A DNA stretch of 64,000 bases from Actinophytocola algeriensis. Lineage in GTDB: Bacteria > Actinomycetota > Actinomycetes > Mycobacteriales > Pseudonocardiaceae. Under the pieces are notes generated by a model. That model saw nothing but the letters and a program-made list of their open reading frames with translations, was not told the DNA's origin and searched no databases. The stretch is taken from assembly GCF_014203735.1 (NCBI RefSeq), contig NZ_JACHJQ010000001.1, positions 1,165,269-1,229,268 on the forward strand, read 5' to 3'. Numbering within the stretch: position 1 is the first letter of the stretch; every line of letters starts with the position of its first letter. Positions 1-7,704 of the stretch are shown in pieces. The translations under genes and the position numbers were made by a program.

Positions 1-651
1 CAGCACGAGCCCGATCAGCGGCAGCGGGTTCTTCTCACCTCGGATGTGCAGCAGGATCCGGCCGACGACGGCGAGCCCGAGGATGCCGAACAGCACGCCC
101 ATCAGCCGGATGTTGAGCCGCATGTCGCCGTTCACGACGTGGCTGAACTCGTGCGCGATCACGCCCTGCAGCTCGTCGCGGTTGAGCCGTTCCAGCGCGC
201 CGTGGGTGACCGCGACCGCGGCGTCGGCGGGCGTGAACCCGGCGGCGAACGCGTTGATGCCCTGCTCGTTGGGGAGCACGTACACCTCGGGCACCGGGGT
301 GCCGGACGCGATCGCCATCTCCTCGACGACGTTGCGCAGCCTGCGCAGCCGGGGGTCGGTGGTGTTCTCTTCCACGAGCATGCCGCCGAGCGACTGCGCG
401 ACCCTGCCACCACCACCGTTCTTGAGCACCAGCGTGCGGAAGAACGAGGTCAGCCCGATCGCGACGACCAGGAACAGGCTGAGCCCGATCATCATGTTCA
501 TGATCGTCGCCGCGCTCTGCTCGGACAGCCCGAGCAGGAAGAACGCGATCAGGTCGACGACCACGACGAGCGTGATCACAGCGACGACGAACAACACGAC
601 CAGGCGGCGCGACGACTTGCGGACATCCTGCTGGCGTTGGAAGAAGTTCAT
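1..651 (-). CDS. M48 family zinc metallopeptidase (partial, C-terminus cut by window edge)
   Basis: Membrane-bound metalloprotease of the HtpX/Ste24 (M48) type, which degrades damaged or misfolded membrane proteins. The first 217 residues are visible; the rest lies beyond base 1. The zinc-binding signature HEFSH is at about residues 167-171, followed by NGDM as in the family. Two transmembrane segments are seen near residues 19-42 and 52-72, and a third begins after the HExxH helix. The start is the ATG at 651. A LemA gene lies about 600 bases upstream on the same strand, and LemA/M48 pairs are common in bacteria, which suggests a functional link. Family assignment is firm; the substrate is unknown. 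Confidence 0.9.
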   Translation of the reverse strand, partial: MNFFQRQQDVRKSSRRLVVLFVVAVITLVVVVDLIAFFLLGLSEQSAATIMNMMIGLSLFLVVAIGLTSFFRTLVLKNGGGGRVAQSLGGMLVEENTTDPRLRRLRNVVEEMAIASGTPVPEVYVLPNEQGINAFAAGFTPADAAVAVTHGALERLNRDELQGVIAHEFSHVVNGDMRLNIRLMGVLFGILGLAVVGRILLHIRGEKNPLPLIGLVL

Positions 652-798
652 CTACCGGACGACCGCTCTGACCTGGGACACGACGCGAGTGTAGAGCCGC
701 GACCAGCACACCGTGCCGAGATTCGGCACTGTGTCGAATGCCGCGCGCCCCGTTCGTGGGGAAGGTGGGAGGACCTACTGAACGGGAGCGTGTCCGCT

Positions 799-1329
799 GT
801 GCAGAACGAGATTCTGAGTGCCACCCTGACCGTCGCCGTGCCCGCCGACCGGGTGTTCGCGGTGCTGGCGGACCCGGCGACCCACGCGTCCATCGACGGG
901 ACGGGCTGGATCCAGGAGTGCGTCGACCGGAAGCCGCTGACCCTGGTGGGGCAGCTCTTCCGGATGGAGATGTTCCACACCGACCACCCGGACGGCGACT
1001 ACCGGGTGGTCAACAAGATCGTCGTGCTCGACGCGCCGCGCGCCATCGGCTGGCTGACGGGCACCGAGAAACCCGGCGGCGAGCTGGAGTTCGGCGGCTG
1101 GTTCTGGCGGTACGACCTCGTGCCGCTCGGCCCGGCGGAGACCGCGGTCACGCTGACCTACGACTGGTCGGCGGTGTCCGCGTCCGTGCGGGAGTACATC
1201 CAGTTCCCGCCCTTCGGCCCGGACCACCTCGGCAACTCGCTGCACCACCTCGCCGAGCTGACCGATCAGGCGTCGCCCAGGGAGATCCGCGGGGCGGCGC
1301 GCTTCACCGGGTCGTCCAGCTCGAGGTAG
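799..1329 (+). CDS. SRPBCC family protein
   Basis: Protein of 176 residues with the START/Bet v 1-like layout: an opening strand (LSATLTVAVPADRVFAVLAD), a hydrophobic central section and a C-terminal helix (FGPDHLGNSLHHLAEL). Such proteins bind small hydrophobic ligands; the ligand here cannot be predicted. I chose the GTG at 799 because GGGAG at 784-788 sits ten bases before it; a GTG at 790 is the alternative. The frame stays open far upstream, but that part is antisense to the M48 gene and not coding. The 3' end overlaps the end of the convergent LemA gene by 64 bases. Confidence 0.75.
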   Translation: MQNEILSATLTVAVPADRVFAVLADPATHASIDGTGWIQECVDRKPLTLVGQLFRMEMFHTDHPDGDYRVVNKIVVLDAPRAIGWLTGTEKPGGELEFGGWFWRYDLVPLGPAETAVTLTYDWSAVSASVREYIQFPPFGPDHLGNSLHHLAELTDQASPREIRGAARFTGSSSSR

Positions 1330-1859
1330 GCGGCCGGGCCGAAGGAGAACATGTTCGAGATCAGGTTCGACGGGAACGTGTCCTGCTTGTTGCGGTAGAC
1401 CATGACCGCGTCGTTGTAGGCCTGCCGTGCGAAGGCGACCCGGTTCTCGGCCGACGTGAGCTCCTCGGCGAGCTGGCGCATGTTGTCGCTGGCCTTCAGT
1501 TCCGGGTAGTTCTCGCTGACGAGGAAGAACTGGCCGATGCTGCCGGTCAGCGCGTTCTCGGCGCCTGCCAGGGCGGCCATCGCCTGCGGGTTGGCAGGCG
1601 CGGCCTGCTGCTTGGCCTGGATGGCGGCGGCACGGGCGTTGACCACCGCGGTCAGGGTGTTCTGCTCGTGGCGCATGTAGGCCATGGCGACCTCGACCAG
1701 GTTGGGGATCAGGTCGTGGCGCCGGGTGAGCTGCACGTCGATCTGCGCGTACGCGTTCTGGTAGTTGTGCCGGGCCCGTACCAGCGCGTTGTACATCACG
1801 ATGATCGACAGGACGACGATCACGACGATGGCGACCAGCGCCACCAGCAGCCACACCAC
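1266..1859 (-). CDS. LemA family protein
   Basis: LemA-type protein of 197 residues: one N-terminal transmembrane helix at residues 2-22 (VVWLLVALVAIVVIVVLSI), then a soluble helical-bundle domain containing the family pattern RRHDLIPNLVEV and, later, the SENYPELKA segment. LemA proteins are anchored in the membrane with the helical domain exposed; their biochemical role is not settled. The start is the first of two GTG codons, preceded by GAGGAG seven bases upstream, so longer N-termini are unlikely. It is co-directional with the M48 peptidase downstream, a common LemA partner, although a gene on the other strand lies between them. Confidence 0.88.
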   Translation of the reverse strand: MVWLLVALVAIVVIVVLSIIVMYNALVRARHNYQNAYAQIDVQLTRRHDLIPNLVEVAMAYMRHEQNTLTAVVNARAAAIQAKQQAAPANPQAMAALAGAENALTGSIGQFFLVSENYPELKASDNMRQLAEELTSAENRVAFARQAYNDAVMVYRNKQDTFPSNLISNMFSFGPAAYLELDDPVKRAAPRISLGDA

Positions 1860-1929
1860 GGTTGCGCTCCTCACTCTGCGGTTCGCCCAGCATAGGCGGG
1901 TGCGCGGCCGCGGTGTGGCTGCTCGCGCG

Positions 1930-2730
1930 TCAGTCGAAGATGGCCCTCGGCTTGGCCACCTCACGCAGCCAGCCCTCGATCTGCTGTTCCCAGTTGGTGC
2001 GCCCCATCGCCGCGTACTCGACGACGAACGAGCCCAGCCGGGGCTGCGCCCGCCCGCCGAGCCCGCCGCCCTTGAGCACGCGAACCCGCTTCTGGACGTC
2101 GAGCACGACCTGCACGTCCCGCGGCCGGGCGAGGAACGTGACGGCGACCTCGTTGAACACGTTCGCCACGGCGGGCGGCGGGGTGAAGGTGATCTCCTGG
2201 AAGAACGGCAGCTGCTGGTCGACCCCGTCGACCCGGTTCTTCACGAGGTTCGCGTCCCGGAACTGCCACCCGATCCGCGTCATCGCGTCGAGGATCCGGT
2301 GCTGTGCGGGCACCGGCTCGATCGGGATCGCGTCCACGTCCTGCGGGTCGACCACGGTCCTGGCGAGGTTCAGGTTCGTCTGCAGCCCGACGGCCATGCC
2401 GGTCAGGTACTTGCCGAACACCGTCGTCACCGGGGTCTCCCACGGCATCTGCATCTCGAACGGCACCTTGATCTGGGCACCGGCACGGACCAGTTCCTTG
2501 CCCGCGAGCTGCACGTTCTGGAAAGGCAGGTCGGTCGTGCTCTCCTCCGACCCCTGCTCGACCCTGGCCAACAGGGTCACCGCCAGCGACTCGACCTCCT
2601 GGTCGAGCTGCCCGCCGACGAGGATGACCTCACCGTGCAGCGTGCCGCCGGGGCGCACGTGCCGGTCGAGGATGCGGGCGTCCACTGTGGCGCCGCCCTG
2701 GCCGAAGCTGGCCATCACCTTCTGGAACAT
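1930..2730 (-). CDS. Spo0M-like sporulation-control protein
   Basis: Soluble 266-residue protein of the Spo0M (SpoOM) family. It shows the arrestin-like beta-sandwich pattern of that family: GGTLHGEVILVGG near residue 30, the GAQIKVPFEMQMPWETPV stretch in the middle, and a second repeat with the pattern EVAVTFLARPRDVQVVLDV. Spo0M influences sporulation and cell division in Bacillus; in actinobacteria the role is undefined. The start is the ATG at 2730, with AGGA nine bases upstream. It has no predicted membrane segment or signal peptide. It is probably its own transcription unit, since a short repeat tract and a divergent gene lie upstream. Confidence 0.85.
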   Translation of the reverse strand: MFQKVMASFGQGGATVDARILDRHVRPGGTLHGEVILVGGQLDQEVESLAVTLLARVEQGSEESTTDLPFQNVQLAGKELVRAGAQIKVPFEMQMPWETPVTTVFGKYLTGMAVGLQTNLNLARTVVDPQDVDAIPIEPVPAQHRILDAMTRIGWQFRDANLVKNRVDGVDQQLPFFQEITFTPPPAVANVFNEVAVTFLARPRDVQVVLDVQKRVRVLKGGGLGGRAQPRLGSFVVEYAAMGRTNWEQQIEGWLREVAKPRAIFD

Positions 2731-2774
2731 GCGCGCATCCTGCCAGCAGGTGGGCCGGCGTGGCGTCATTTCGC

Positions 2775-2860
2775 GGAGCTTGCGGAGCGAGTCATGGGCG
2801 CTGCGTGGAGCTTGCGGAGCAAATCGTGGGCGCTGTGCGGAGCTTGCGGAGCGAGTCATG
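2775..2860. repeat. Three tandem 32-bp direct repeats
   Basis: Three copies of a unit that begins GGAGCTTGCGGAGC start at 2775, 2807 and 2839, giving a 32-bp period. Copies 1 and 3 both continue GAGTCATGG, while copy 2 reads AAATCGTGG. The tract fills the divergent spacer between spo0M and the DUF3039 gene and so overlaps the place where both promoters should be. Confidence 0.8.
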
Positions 2861-2884
2861 GACCCTGTCGGGCATCATGGCACC

Positions 2885-3121
2885 GTGAGTACGCAGACGT
2901 TGCCAGAAGTCGACACCCAGGACACGACGGGTGATGACACCCCGAAGATGTTCCACTACGTCCGCAAGGACAAGATCGCCGAGAGCGCGGTGACCGGCTC
3001 CATGGTGGTCGCCCTGTGCGGCGAGGTCTTCCCCGTGACCCGCTCACCCAAGCCCGGTTCCCCGGTGTGCCCGGAATGCCAGAAGATCTTCAACAACCTC
3101 CCCCCGGGCGGCGACGACTGA
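2885..3121 (+). CDS. DUF3039 domain-containing protein
   Basis: Small 78-residue protein of the actinobacterial DUF3039 family, usually encoded close to the helicase that follows here. Cys45 and a CPEC pair (Cys62, Cys65) together with His24 suggest a small zinc-binding module, though the metal is inferred. The start is the GTG at 2885. No clear ribosome-binding site precedes it; a possible -10 (CATCAT, 2873-2878) six bases before the GTG would fit a leaderless message. The function is unknown. It follows a block of 32-bp direct repeats, and the convergent BrkB-type gene ends just beyond it. Confidence 0.85.
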   Translation: MSTQTLPEVDTQDTTGDDTPKMFHYVRKDKIAESAVTGSMVVALCGEVFPVTRSPKPGSPVCPECQKIFNNLPPGGDD

Positions 3122-3155
3122 GCCGAGGGGGTTGGCCGACGCACGGGACCGCAGG

Positions 3156-4193
3156 TCAGCCGTCCTGTTGCTGAGGAGCGGAAGCAGGCTGCTCGGCCTC
3201 GACCTTGCCGTTGGGACTGGCAGGCTCCGCGGCAGCGACCCGGTTCATCTCCAGCCGCCGCCACCGCCGCCGTTGCCGCCGGGTCATCCGCGCGGGCCAC
3301 ATCTCCTGGATGGCGGCGTTGAAGTAGGCCCCGGTGACGATCGCGAGCCCGATGAAGAACGCGAACAGCAGGAACGCGATCGGTGTGGCCAGGGCCCCGT
3401 ACGTGTACCCGGTGGTCGTGATCCACGAGATGTAGAGCCGCAGTCCGATGCTGGTCAGCAGGAACACGACCATGGCGAGCATCGCCCCGGGCAGCCCGCG
3501 GTGCCACGGCAGTTTCCGGGGCAGGGCGAGTTTGTACAGGGTGGCGAGCGCCAGCACCAGCATGATCCCGAGCGCCGGGTAGTAGAAGATCTCGACCCAG
3601 TACGAGATCTCCCCGCGCCAGGCGCCCGGGAACAGCTTCGGCAGCAGGTCGGGCCCGAGCGCGACGATCGGCAGCCCGATCACCAGCAGCACCAGCGCGG
3701 CCAGGTACAGCAGCAACGCGAAGATCCGTTGCCACACCTCGTTGCGCACCCCGTACTGATCGTGCGCGACCGTGATGGCGTCGACGAACGACGACATGGC
3801 CGACGAGCCCGCCCACAGGGACAGCAGGAACCCGAGGGTGAGGATCTCGCCACGGCCGTGGCGCAGGATGTCCTCGACCGTCGGCTGGATGATGTCGTCG
3901 ACGACGTTGTTGCTGAAGGCGGTGTGGGACCATTCGATGATCGAGTCGTGGACCGAGTCGATCACGTCCCGGCCGAACCACTGGGCGACGTACCCGAGGC
4001 TGCCGAGCAGGCCGAGCAGCAGGGGCGGCAGGGAGAGGACCTGCCAGAACGCGGCCTCGGCCGCCTCGGAGAACAGGTTGCCACCCCACGCCTTGGCCCA
4101 CGTCCGCTTGAGCAGCAGGAGCGGTCCGCGACGTGGCGGGGCGCTGGTCGCCTGCGTCGCGTCGGGTGTGGGGTGTGGTGGCTGGGGACTCAT
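3156..4193 (-). CDS. YihY/BrkB family inner-membrane protein
   Basis: Integral membrane protein of 345 residues with about six transmembrane helices, matching the YihY/virulence factor BrkB family. The family landmarks are present: the FSEAAEAAFWQVLSLPPLLL opening, the central polar ILTLGFLLSLWAGSSAMSSF segment, and a final hydrophobic helix before a charged tail rich in Arg (TRRQRRRWRR). The family is often annotated as ribonuclease BN but has no demonstrated RNase activity. I prefer the ATG at 4193; an in-frame ATG at 4208 would add five residues. Neither has a strong ribosome-binding site. It is divergent from the helicase gene. Confidence 0.88.
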   Translation of the reverse strand: MSPQPPHPTPDATQATSAPPRRGPLLLLKRTWAKAWGGNLFSEAAEAAFWQVLSLPPLLLGLLGSLGYVAQWFGRDVIDSVHDSIIEWSHTAFSNNVVDDIIQPTVEDILRHGRGEILTLGFLLSLWAGSSAMSSFVDAITVAHDQYGVRNEVWQRIFALLLYLAALVLLVIGLPIVALGPDLLPKLFPGAWRGEISYWVEIFYYPALGIMLVLALATLYKLALPRKLPWHRGLPGAMLAMVVFLLTSIGLRLYISWITTTGYTYGALATPIAFLLFAFFIGLAIVTGAYFNAAIQEMWPARMTRRQRRRWRRLEMNRVAAAEPASPNGKVEAEQPASAPQQQDG

Positions 4194-4315
4194 CTCATGG
4201 ACAAGCATGGTCCATCGGCTTGCGGTTGGCGCGACAGTCCCCGAGATCGTGACCTGCGTGTCGCCCCGGAGTCGAGTCGCGCCGCACCCCGCTCCGGTGC
4301 CGGAGGTAGAGTCAT

Positions 4316-4348
4316 CGAAGCCCTCAACGACGCCCGCTGAGGGCTTCG
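4316..4348 (+). terminator. Perfect 11-bp hairpin upstream of the helicase gene
   Basis: CGAAGCCCTCA (4316-4326) pairs exactly with TGAGGGCTTCG (4338-4348) around an 11-base loop. It looks like an intrinsic terminator but lies between two divergent genes, about 40 bases before the helicase start, so it may be a 5'-leader structure or attenuator. The role is inferred. Confidence 0.5.
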
Positions 4349-4388
4349 TTGTGCCAGGAGTGCGTCCAGGGGAGGAGTTGCCGGACGA

Positions 4389-6122
4389 ATGACATCGGTG
4401 CAGGGGACGGAACAAGCGGTCCGGCCGGGGGGCTCCCGACCGCTGCGGGCGTGGCAGCGGCGGGCCATCACCAAGTACCTGACGACCAAGCCACAGGACT
4501 TCCTGGCGGTCGCGACGCCAGGTGCCGGCAAGACGGTGTTCGGGCTGCGGCTTGCCGCGGAGCTGCTCGCGGACCGGGTGGTCGAGCGGATCACGATCGT
4601 GACGCCGACCGAACACCTCAAGTACCAGTGGGCTGGTGCCGCGGCGGCCGCAGGCATCTCCATCGATCCGAACTTCCGGAACTCGGCGGGTGCCACGGCG
4701 AGCGACTACCAGGGTGTCGCGGTGACGTACGCGCAGGTCGCCGCGCACCCGATGCTGCACAGGGTGCGCACCGAGCAGCGCAAGACGCTGGTGATCCTCG
4801 ACGAGATCCACCACGGCGGCGACGCCAAGTCGTGGGGTGACGGCATCCGGGAGGCGTTCACGCCGGCCGTGCGCAGGGTGGCGCTGACCGGTACGCCGTT
4901 CCGCAGCGACGACTCGCCGATCCCGTTCGTGACCTACGAACCGGACGCGGGCGGGTTCATGCGCAGCAAGTCCGACCACACCTACGGGTACTCGGACGCG
5001 CTGGCCGACGGCGTGGTCCGGCCGGTGATCTTCCTGGCGTACTCGGGTGAGGCGAGCTGGCGGACCAGCGCGGGCGAGGAGTTCACGGCCCGCCTCGGCG
5101 AGCCGATGACGAATGAGCAGACCGCGCGGGCGTGGCGGACCGCGCTCGACCCGGAGGGCGAGTGGATCCCCGCGGTGCTGCAGGCCGCCGACCTGCGGCT
5201 CGCGCAGCTGCGGCAGAGCGTGCCGGACGCGGGCGGCCTGGTGATCGCCTCCGACCACATCTCGGCGAAGGCGTACGCGAAGATCCTCACCGACCTGACC
5301 GGCAGGGAGCCGGTCGTGGTGCTCTCCGACGACCCGAAGGCGTCCAGCCGGATCGCCGAGTTCTCCGACTCCGACGACCGGTGGCTGGTCGCGGTGCGGA
5401 TGGTGTCCGAGGGCGTCGACGTGCCCCGGCTGGCCGTCGGCGTGTACGCGACCAGCGCGTCCACCCCGCTGTTCTTCGCGCAGGCCGTCGGCCGGTTCGT
5501 GCGTGCGCGGCGGCCGGGGGAGACGGCGAGCGTGTTCCTGCCGAGCGTGCCGGTGCTGCTCGAGCTGGCGAGCCAGCTGGAGGCGCAGCGCGACCACATC
5601 CTCGGCAAGCCGCACCGCGAGAAGGACGGCTGGGACGACGAGCTGCTCGCGGACGCCAACCGGCAGAAGGACGAGCCGGGCGAGGAGGAGAAGGCGTTCA
5701 CCTCGCTGTCCGCGTCCGCCGAGCTGGACCAGGTGATCTACGACGGCAGCTCGTTCGGCACCGCCGCGTTCGCGGGCTCCGACGAGGAGCAGGAGTACCT
5801 CGGCCTGCCCGGGTTGCTGGAGCCGGAGCAGGTGCGGGCGCTGCTGCGCCAGCGCCAGGCCAAGCAGGTCGAGCAGCGGTCCAGGCAGGCGGCGAACGCC
5901 GAACCGGCCGCGGCGCCGCAGGCCCGGTCACAGTCGGTGGCCGAGCGGCTGACCGGGCTGCGCAAGGAGCTGAACACGCTCGTCGCGATGTACCACCACC
6001 GCACCGGCAAGCCGCACAGCATGATCCACAGCGAGCTGCGGCGCGTGTGCGCGGGCCCGCCGACGGCGATGGCGACCATGGAGCAGCTCGAGGAGCGAAT
6101 CGCAACCCTGCGTTCCTGGTGA
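4389..6122 (+). CDS. Superfamily 2 DEAD/DEAH-box helicase
   Basis: Helicase of 577 residues. The Walker A motif ATPGAGKT is at residues 42-49, the DEIH Walker B at about 138-141, motif III (ALTGTPFR) near 165, and the second RecA domain ends with an AVGRFVRARR arginine-finger motif. The C-terminal 150 residues are a helical extension ending in a segment that matches RTGKPHSMIHSELRR, conserved in the actinobacterial members. The family probably unwinds duplex DNA or RNA; the exact substrate is not known. GGAGGAG at 4371-4377 supports the ATG at 4389. A strong hairpin follows the stop codon, so it is likely monocistronic. DUF3039 nearby is the usual neighbour. Confidence 0.88.
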   Translation: MTSVQGTEQAVRPGGSRPLRAWQRRAITKYLTTKPQDFLAVATPGAGKTVFGLRLAAELLADRVVERITIVTPTEHLKYQWAGAAAAAGISIDPNFRNSAGATASDYQGVAVTYAQVAAHPMLHRVRTEQRKTLVILDEIHHGGDAKSWGDGIREAFTPAVRRVALTGTPFRSDDSPIPFVTYEPDAGGFMRSKSDHTYGYSDALADGVVRPVIFLAYSGEASWRTSAGEEFTARLGEPMTNEQTARAWRTALDPEGEWIPAVLQAADLRLAQLRQSVPDAGGLVIASDHISAKAYAKILTDLTGREPVVVLSDDPKASSRIAEFSDSDDRWLVAVRMVSEGVDVPRLAVGVYATSASTPLFFAQAVGRFVRARRPGETASVFLPSVPVLLELASQLEAQRDHILGKPHREKDGWDDELLADANRQKDEPGEEEKAFTSLSASAELDQVIYDGSSFGTAAFAGSDEEQEYLGLPGLLEPEQVRALLRQRQAKQVEQRSRQAANAEPAAAPQARSQSVAERLTGLRKELNTLVAMYHHRTGKPHSMIHSELRRVCAGPPTAMATMEQLEERIATLRSW

Positions 6123-6129
6123 CCATGCC

Positions 6130-6175
6130 CTGAAGGTGCCCTTGGCGACGGTCGACGTCCCCGGGGCACCTTCAG
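6130..6175 (+). terminator. Intrinsic terminator of the helicase gene
   Basis: A perfect 12-bp stem (6130-6141 with 6164-6175, arms CTGAAGGTGCCC and GGGCACCTTCAG) around a 22-base loop starts eight bases after the helicase stop. There is no long U tract, as is usual in high-GC actinobacteria. The arm sequence resembles other CTGAAGG/CCTTCAG palindromes in this window. Confidence 0.7.
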
Positions 6176-6500
6176 TGCATTCGAGGTCCGATACTTTCGG
6201 TAATCGTGTACCTGTGGTGATCAACTTGCCAATACATGCCCTGATCCGGTGAAACCCTTGCGTGGTACCAAACGGCCCTCGCGCGCGGGGGCGCGCGCGG
6301 CTACGCTTCGTGCCCGGTGCGCATGCCTGCGCCACTCTCCAGGTCGATGACCGGCGGATGACCGGTTCGTTGCCAAACTGTGTCTTGAGAGGGCCTCTCG
6401 TGGCTTCCCTCACAAGCCTCGCAGGCATATGTTGTGCACCGCAACATTTCGGCTGGGGTTGGCGCGACGCCCACCAGACCGACCGTGAAGGGACCGATGA
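6176..6500 (+). promoter_or_regulatory. Regulatory region of the sugar ABC operon
   Basis: A 325-base gap without a credible gene. It holds a GC-alternating tract at about 6289-6300, a 13-base near-palindrome GAGAGGGCCTCTC at about 6387-6400, and an inverted repeat ATGTTG-N7-CAACAT at 6429-6447 some 55 bases before the lipoprotein start. The last is the best candidate operator for the ROK repressor encoded at the end of the operon. GAAGGG at 6487-6492 is the ribosome-binding site. Promoter boxes could not be placed with confidence. Confidence 0.5.
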
Positions 6501-7631
6501 ATGCGCAGTAGAAGGCTTGCTCTCCTCGCCGCGGGGCTGGGTCTGACCCTTGCCGTGTCGGCGTGTGGTGCCAACCAGGAGTCACCCCAGAGCAACGACG
6601 ACCAGGATTCCGGCAGCTCCTCGACGGGCGAAGGTGTCCCGGTCGGCGTCATCCTGCCCGAGACCGCGTCGTCGGCGCGGTGGGAGGGCTTCGACAAGCC
6701 CATGCTCGAGGCGGCGCTGCGGGCCGAAGGGCTCGACCCCCACATCGAGAACGCCCAGGGTGACGTGCAGAAGTTCGCCACGCTGGCCGACGGCATGATC
6801 AACGACGGCGTCAAGGTCCTGATCATCGCCTCGATCAACAGCGAACTGGGCGGCACCGTCGCGCAGAAGGCCAACGCTCAGGGCATCCCGACCATCGACT
6901 ACGACCGCCTGAACCTCGGCGGCAGCTCCGACTACTACGTGTCGTTCGACAACGTGAAGGTCGGCGAGCTGCAGGGGCAGGGCATGGCCGACGCGCTCAA
7001 GGACAAGCCGGACGGCGCGCAGGTCATCGAGATCGAGGGCGCGCCGACGGACAACAACGCGACCCTCTTCTACAACGGCCAGCAGAACATCCTCAAGCCG
7101 CTGTACGACTCGGGCAAGCTCAAGCTGGTCCGCTCGCAGCCGATCGACAACTGGGACAACCAGGTCGGCGGTACCACCTTCGAGCAGATCTTCACCAGCA
7201 ACGGCAGCAAGGTCGACGGCGTGGTCGCCGCGAACGACGGCCTCGCGGGCGCGGTGATCACCATCCTGAAGAAGTACCAGCTGAACGGCAAGGTCCCCGT
7301 GACCGGCCAGGACGCCACCGCGGACGGCCTCAAGGCCATCCTGTCCGGTGACCAGTACATGACCGTCTTCAAGCCGATCAAGGAAGAGGCGGAGGCCACC
7401 GCCAAGCTGGCCGCCGCGCTCGCGAAGGGTGACAAGGCCGCCGCGGACAAGATCGCGACCGACGAGAGCGACGACCCGACCGGCAAGCGCAAGGTCAAGT
7501 CCGTCCTGCTCGAGCCGTTCATGATCACCAAGGCCGACGTCAAGCGCGTCATCGACGAGGGCTACGTCAAGGCCGAAGAGGTGTGCACCGGCGAGACACA
7601 GGCCGCCTGCACGGAGCTCGGCATCTCCTGA
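6501..7631 (+). CDS. Sugar ABC transporter substrate-binding lipoprotein (XylF-like)
   Basis: Extracellular solute-binding protein of 376 residues of the periplasmic-binding-protein type I fold (XylF/RbsB class). The signal peptide ends in the lipobox LAVSAC with the lipidated Cys at residue 22, followed by a Ser/Asp-rich linker. The mature part carries the family features VGVILPETASSARWEGFD, the NDGVKVLIIASIN strand and the GVVAANDGLAGAVI segment. Sequence character points to xylose or a related pentose/hexose, but ligand is inferred. It is the first gene of a four-gene unit (lipoprotein, ATPase, permease, ROK regulator). A strong hairpin lies just after it and probably raises its expression relative to the membrane genes. 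Confidence 0.88.
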   Translation: MRSRRLALLAAGLGLTLAVSACGANQESPQSNDDQDSGSSSTGEGVPVGVILPETASSARWEGFDKPMLEAALRAEGLDPHIENAQGDVQKFATLADGMINDGVKVLIIASINSELGGTVAQKANAQGIPTIDYDRLNLGGSSDYYVSFDNVKVGELQGQGMADALKDKPDGAQVIEIEGAPTDNNATLFYNGQQNILKPLYDSGKLKLVRSQPIDNWDNQVGGTTFEQIFTSNGSKVDGVVAANDGLAGAVITILKKYQLNGKVPVTGQDATADGLKAILSGDQYMTVFKPIKEEAEATAKLAAALAKGDKAAADKIATDESDDPTGKRKVKSVLLEPFMITKADVKRVIDEGYVKAEEVCTGETQAACTELGIS

Positions 7632-7644
7632 CCCTGTTTCAGCC

Positions 7645-7686
7645 CGGGCCGGCCGCATCCCCAAGCCACTGGGGGCGGCCGGCCCG
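7645..7686 (+). terminator. Intercistronic hairpin between binding protein and ATPase genes
   Basis: CGGGCCGGCCGC (7645-7656) pairs perfectly with GCGGCCGGCCCG (7675-7686) around an 18-base loop. It sits between the lipoprotein and ATPase genes, where such hairpins commonly act as partial terminators or 3'-end protectors that favour the binding-protein mRNA. The ATPase ribosome-binding site GGAGGA follows immediately. Confidence 0.7.
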
Positions 7687-7704
7687 AGCAGGAGGAAACC
7701 CCCC

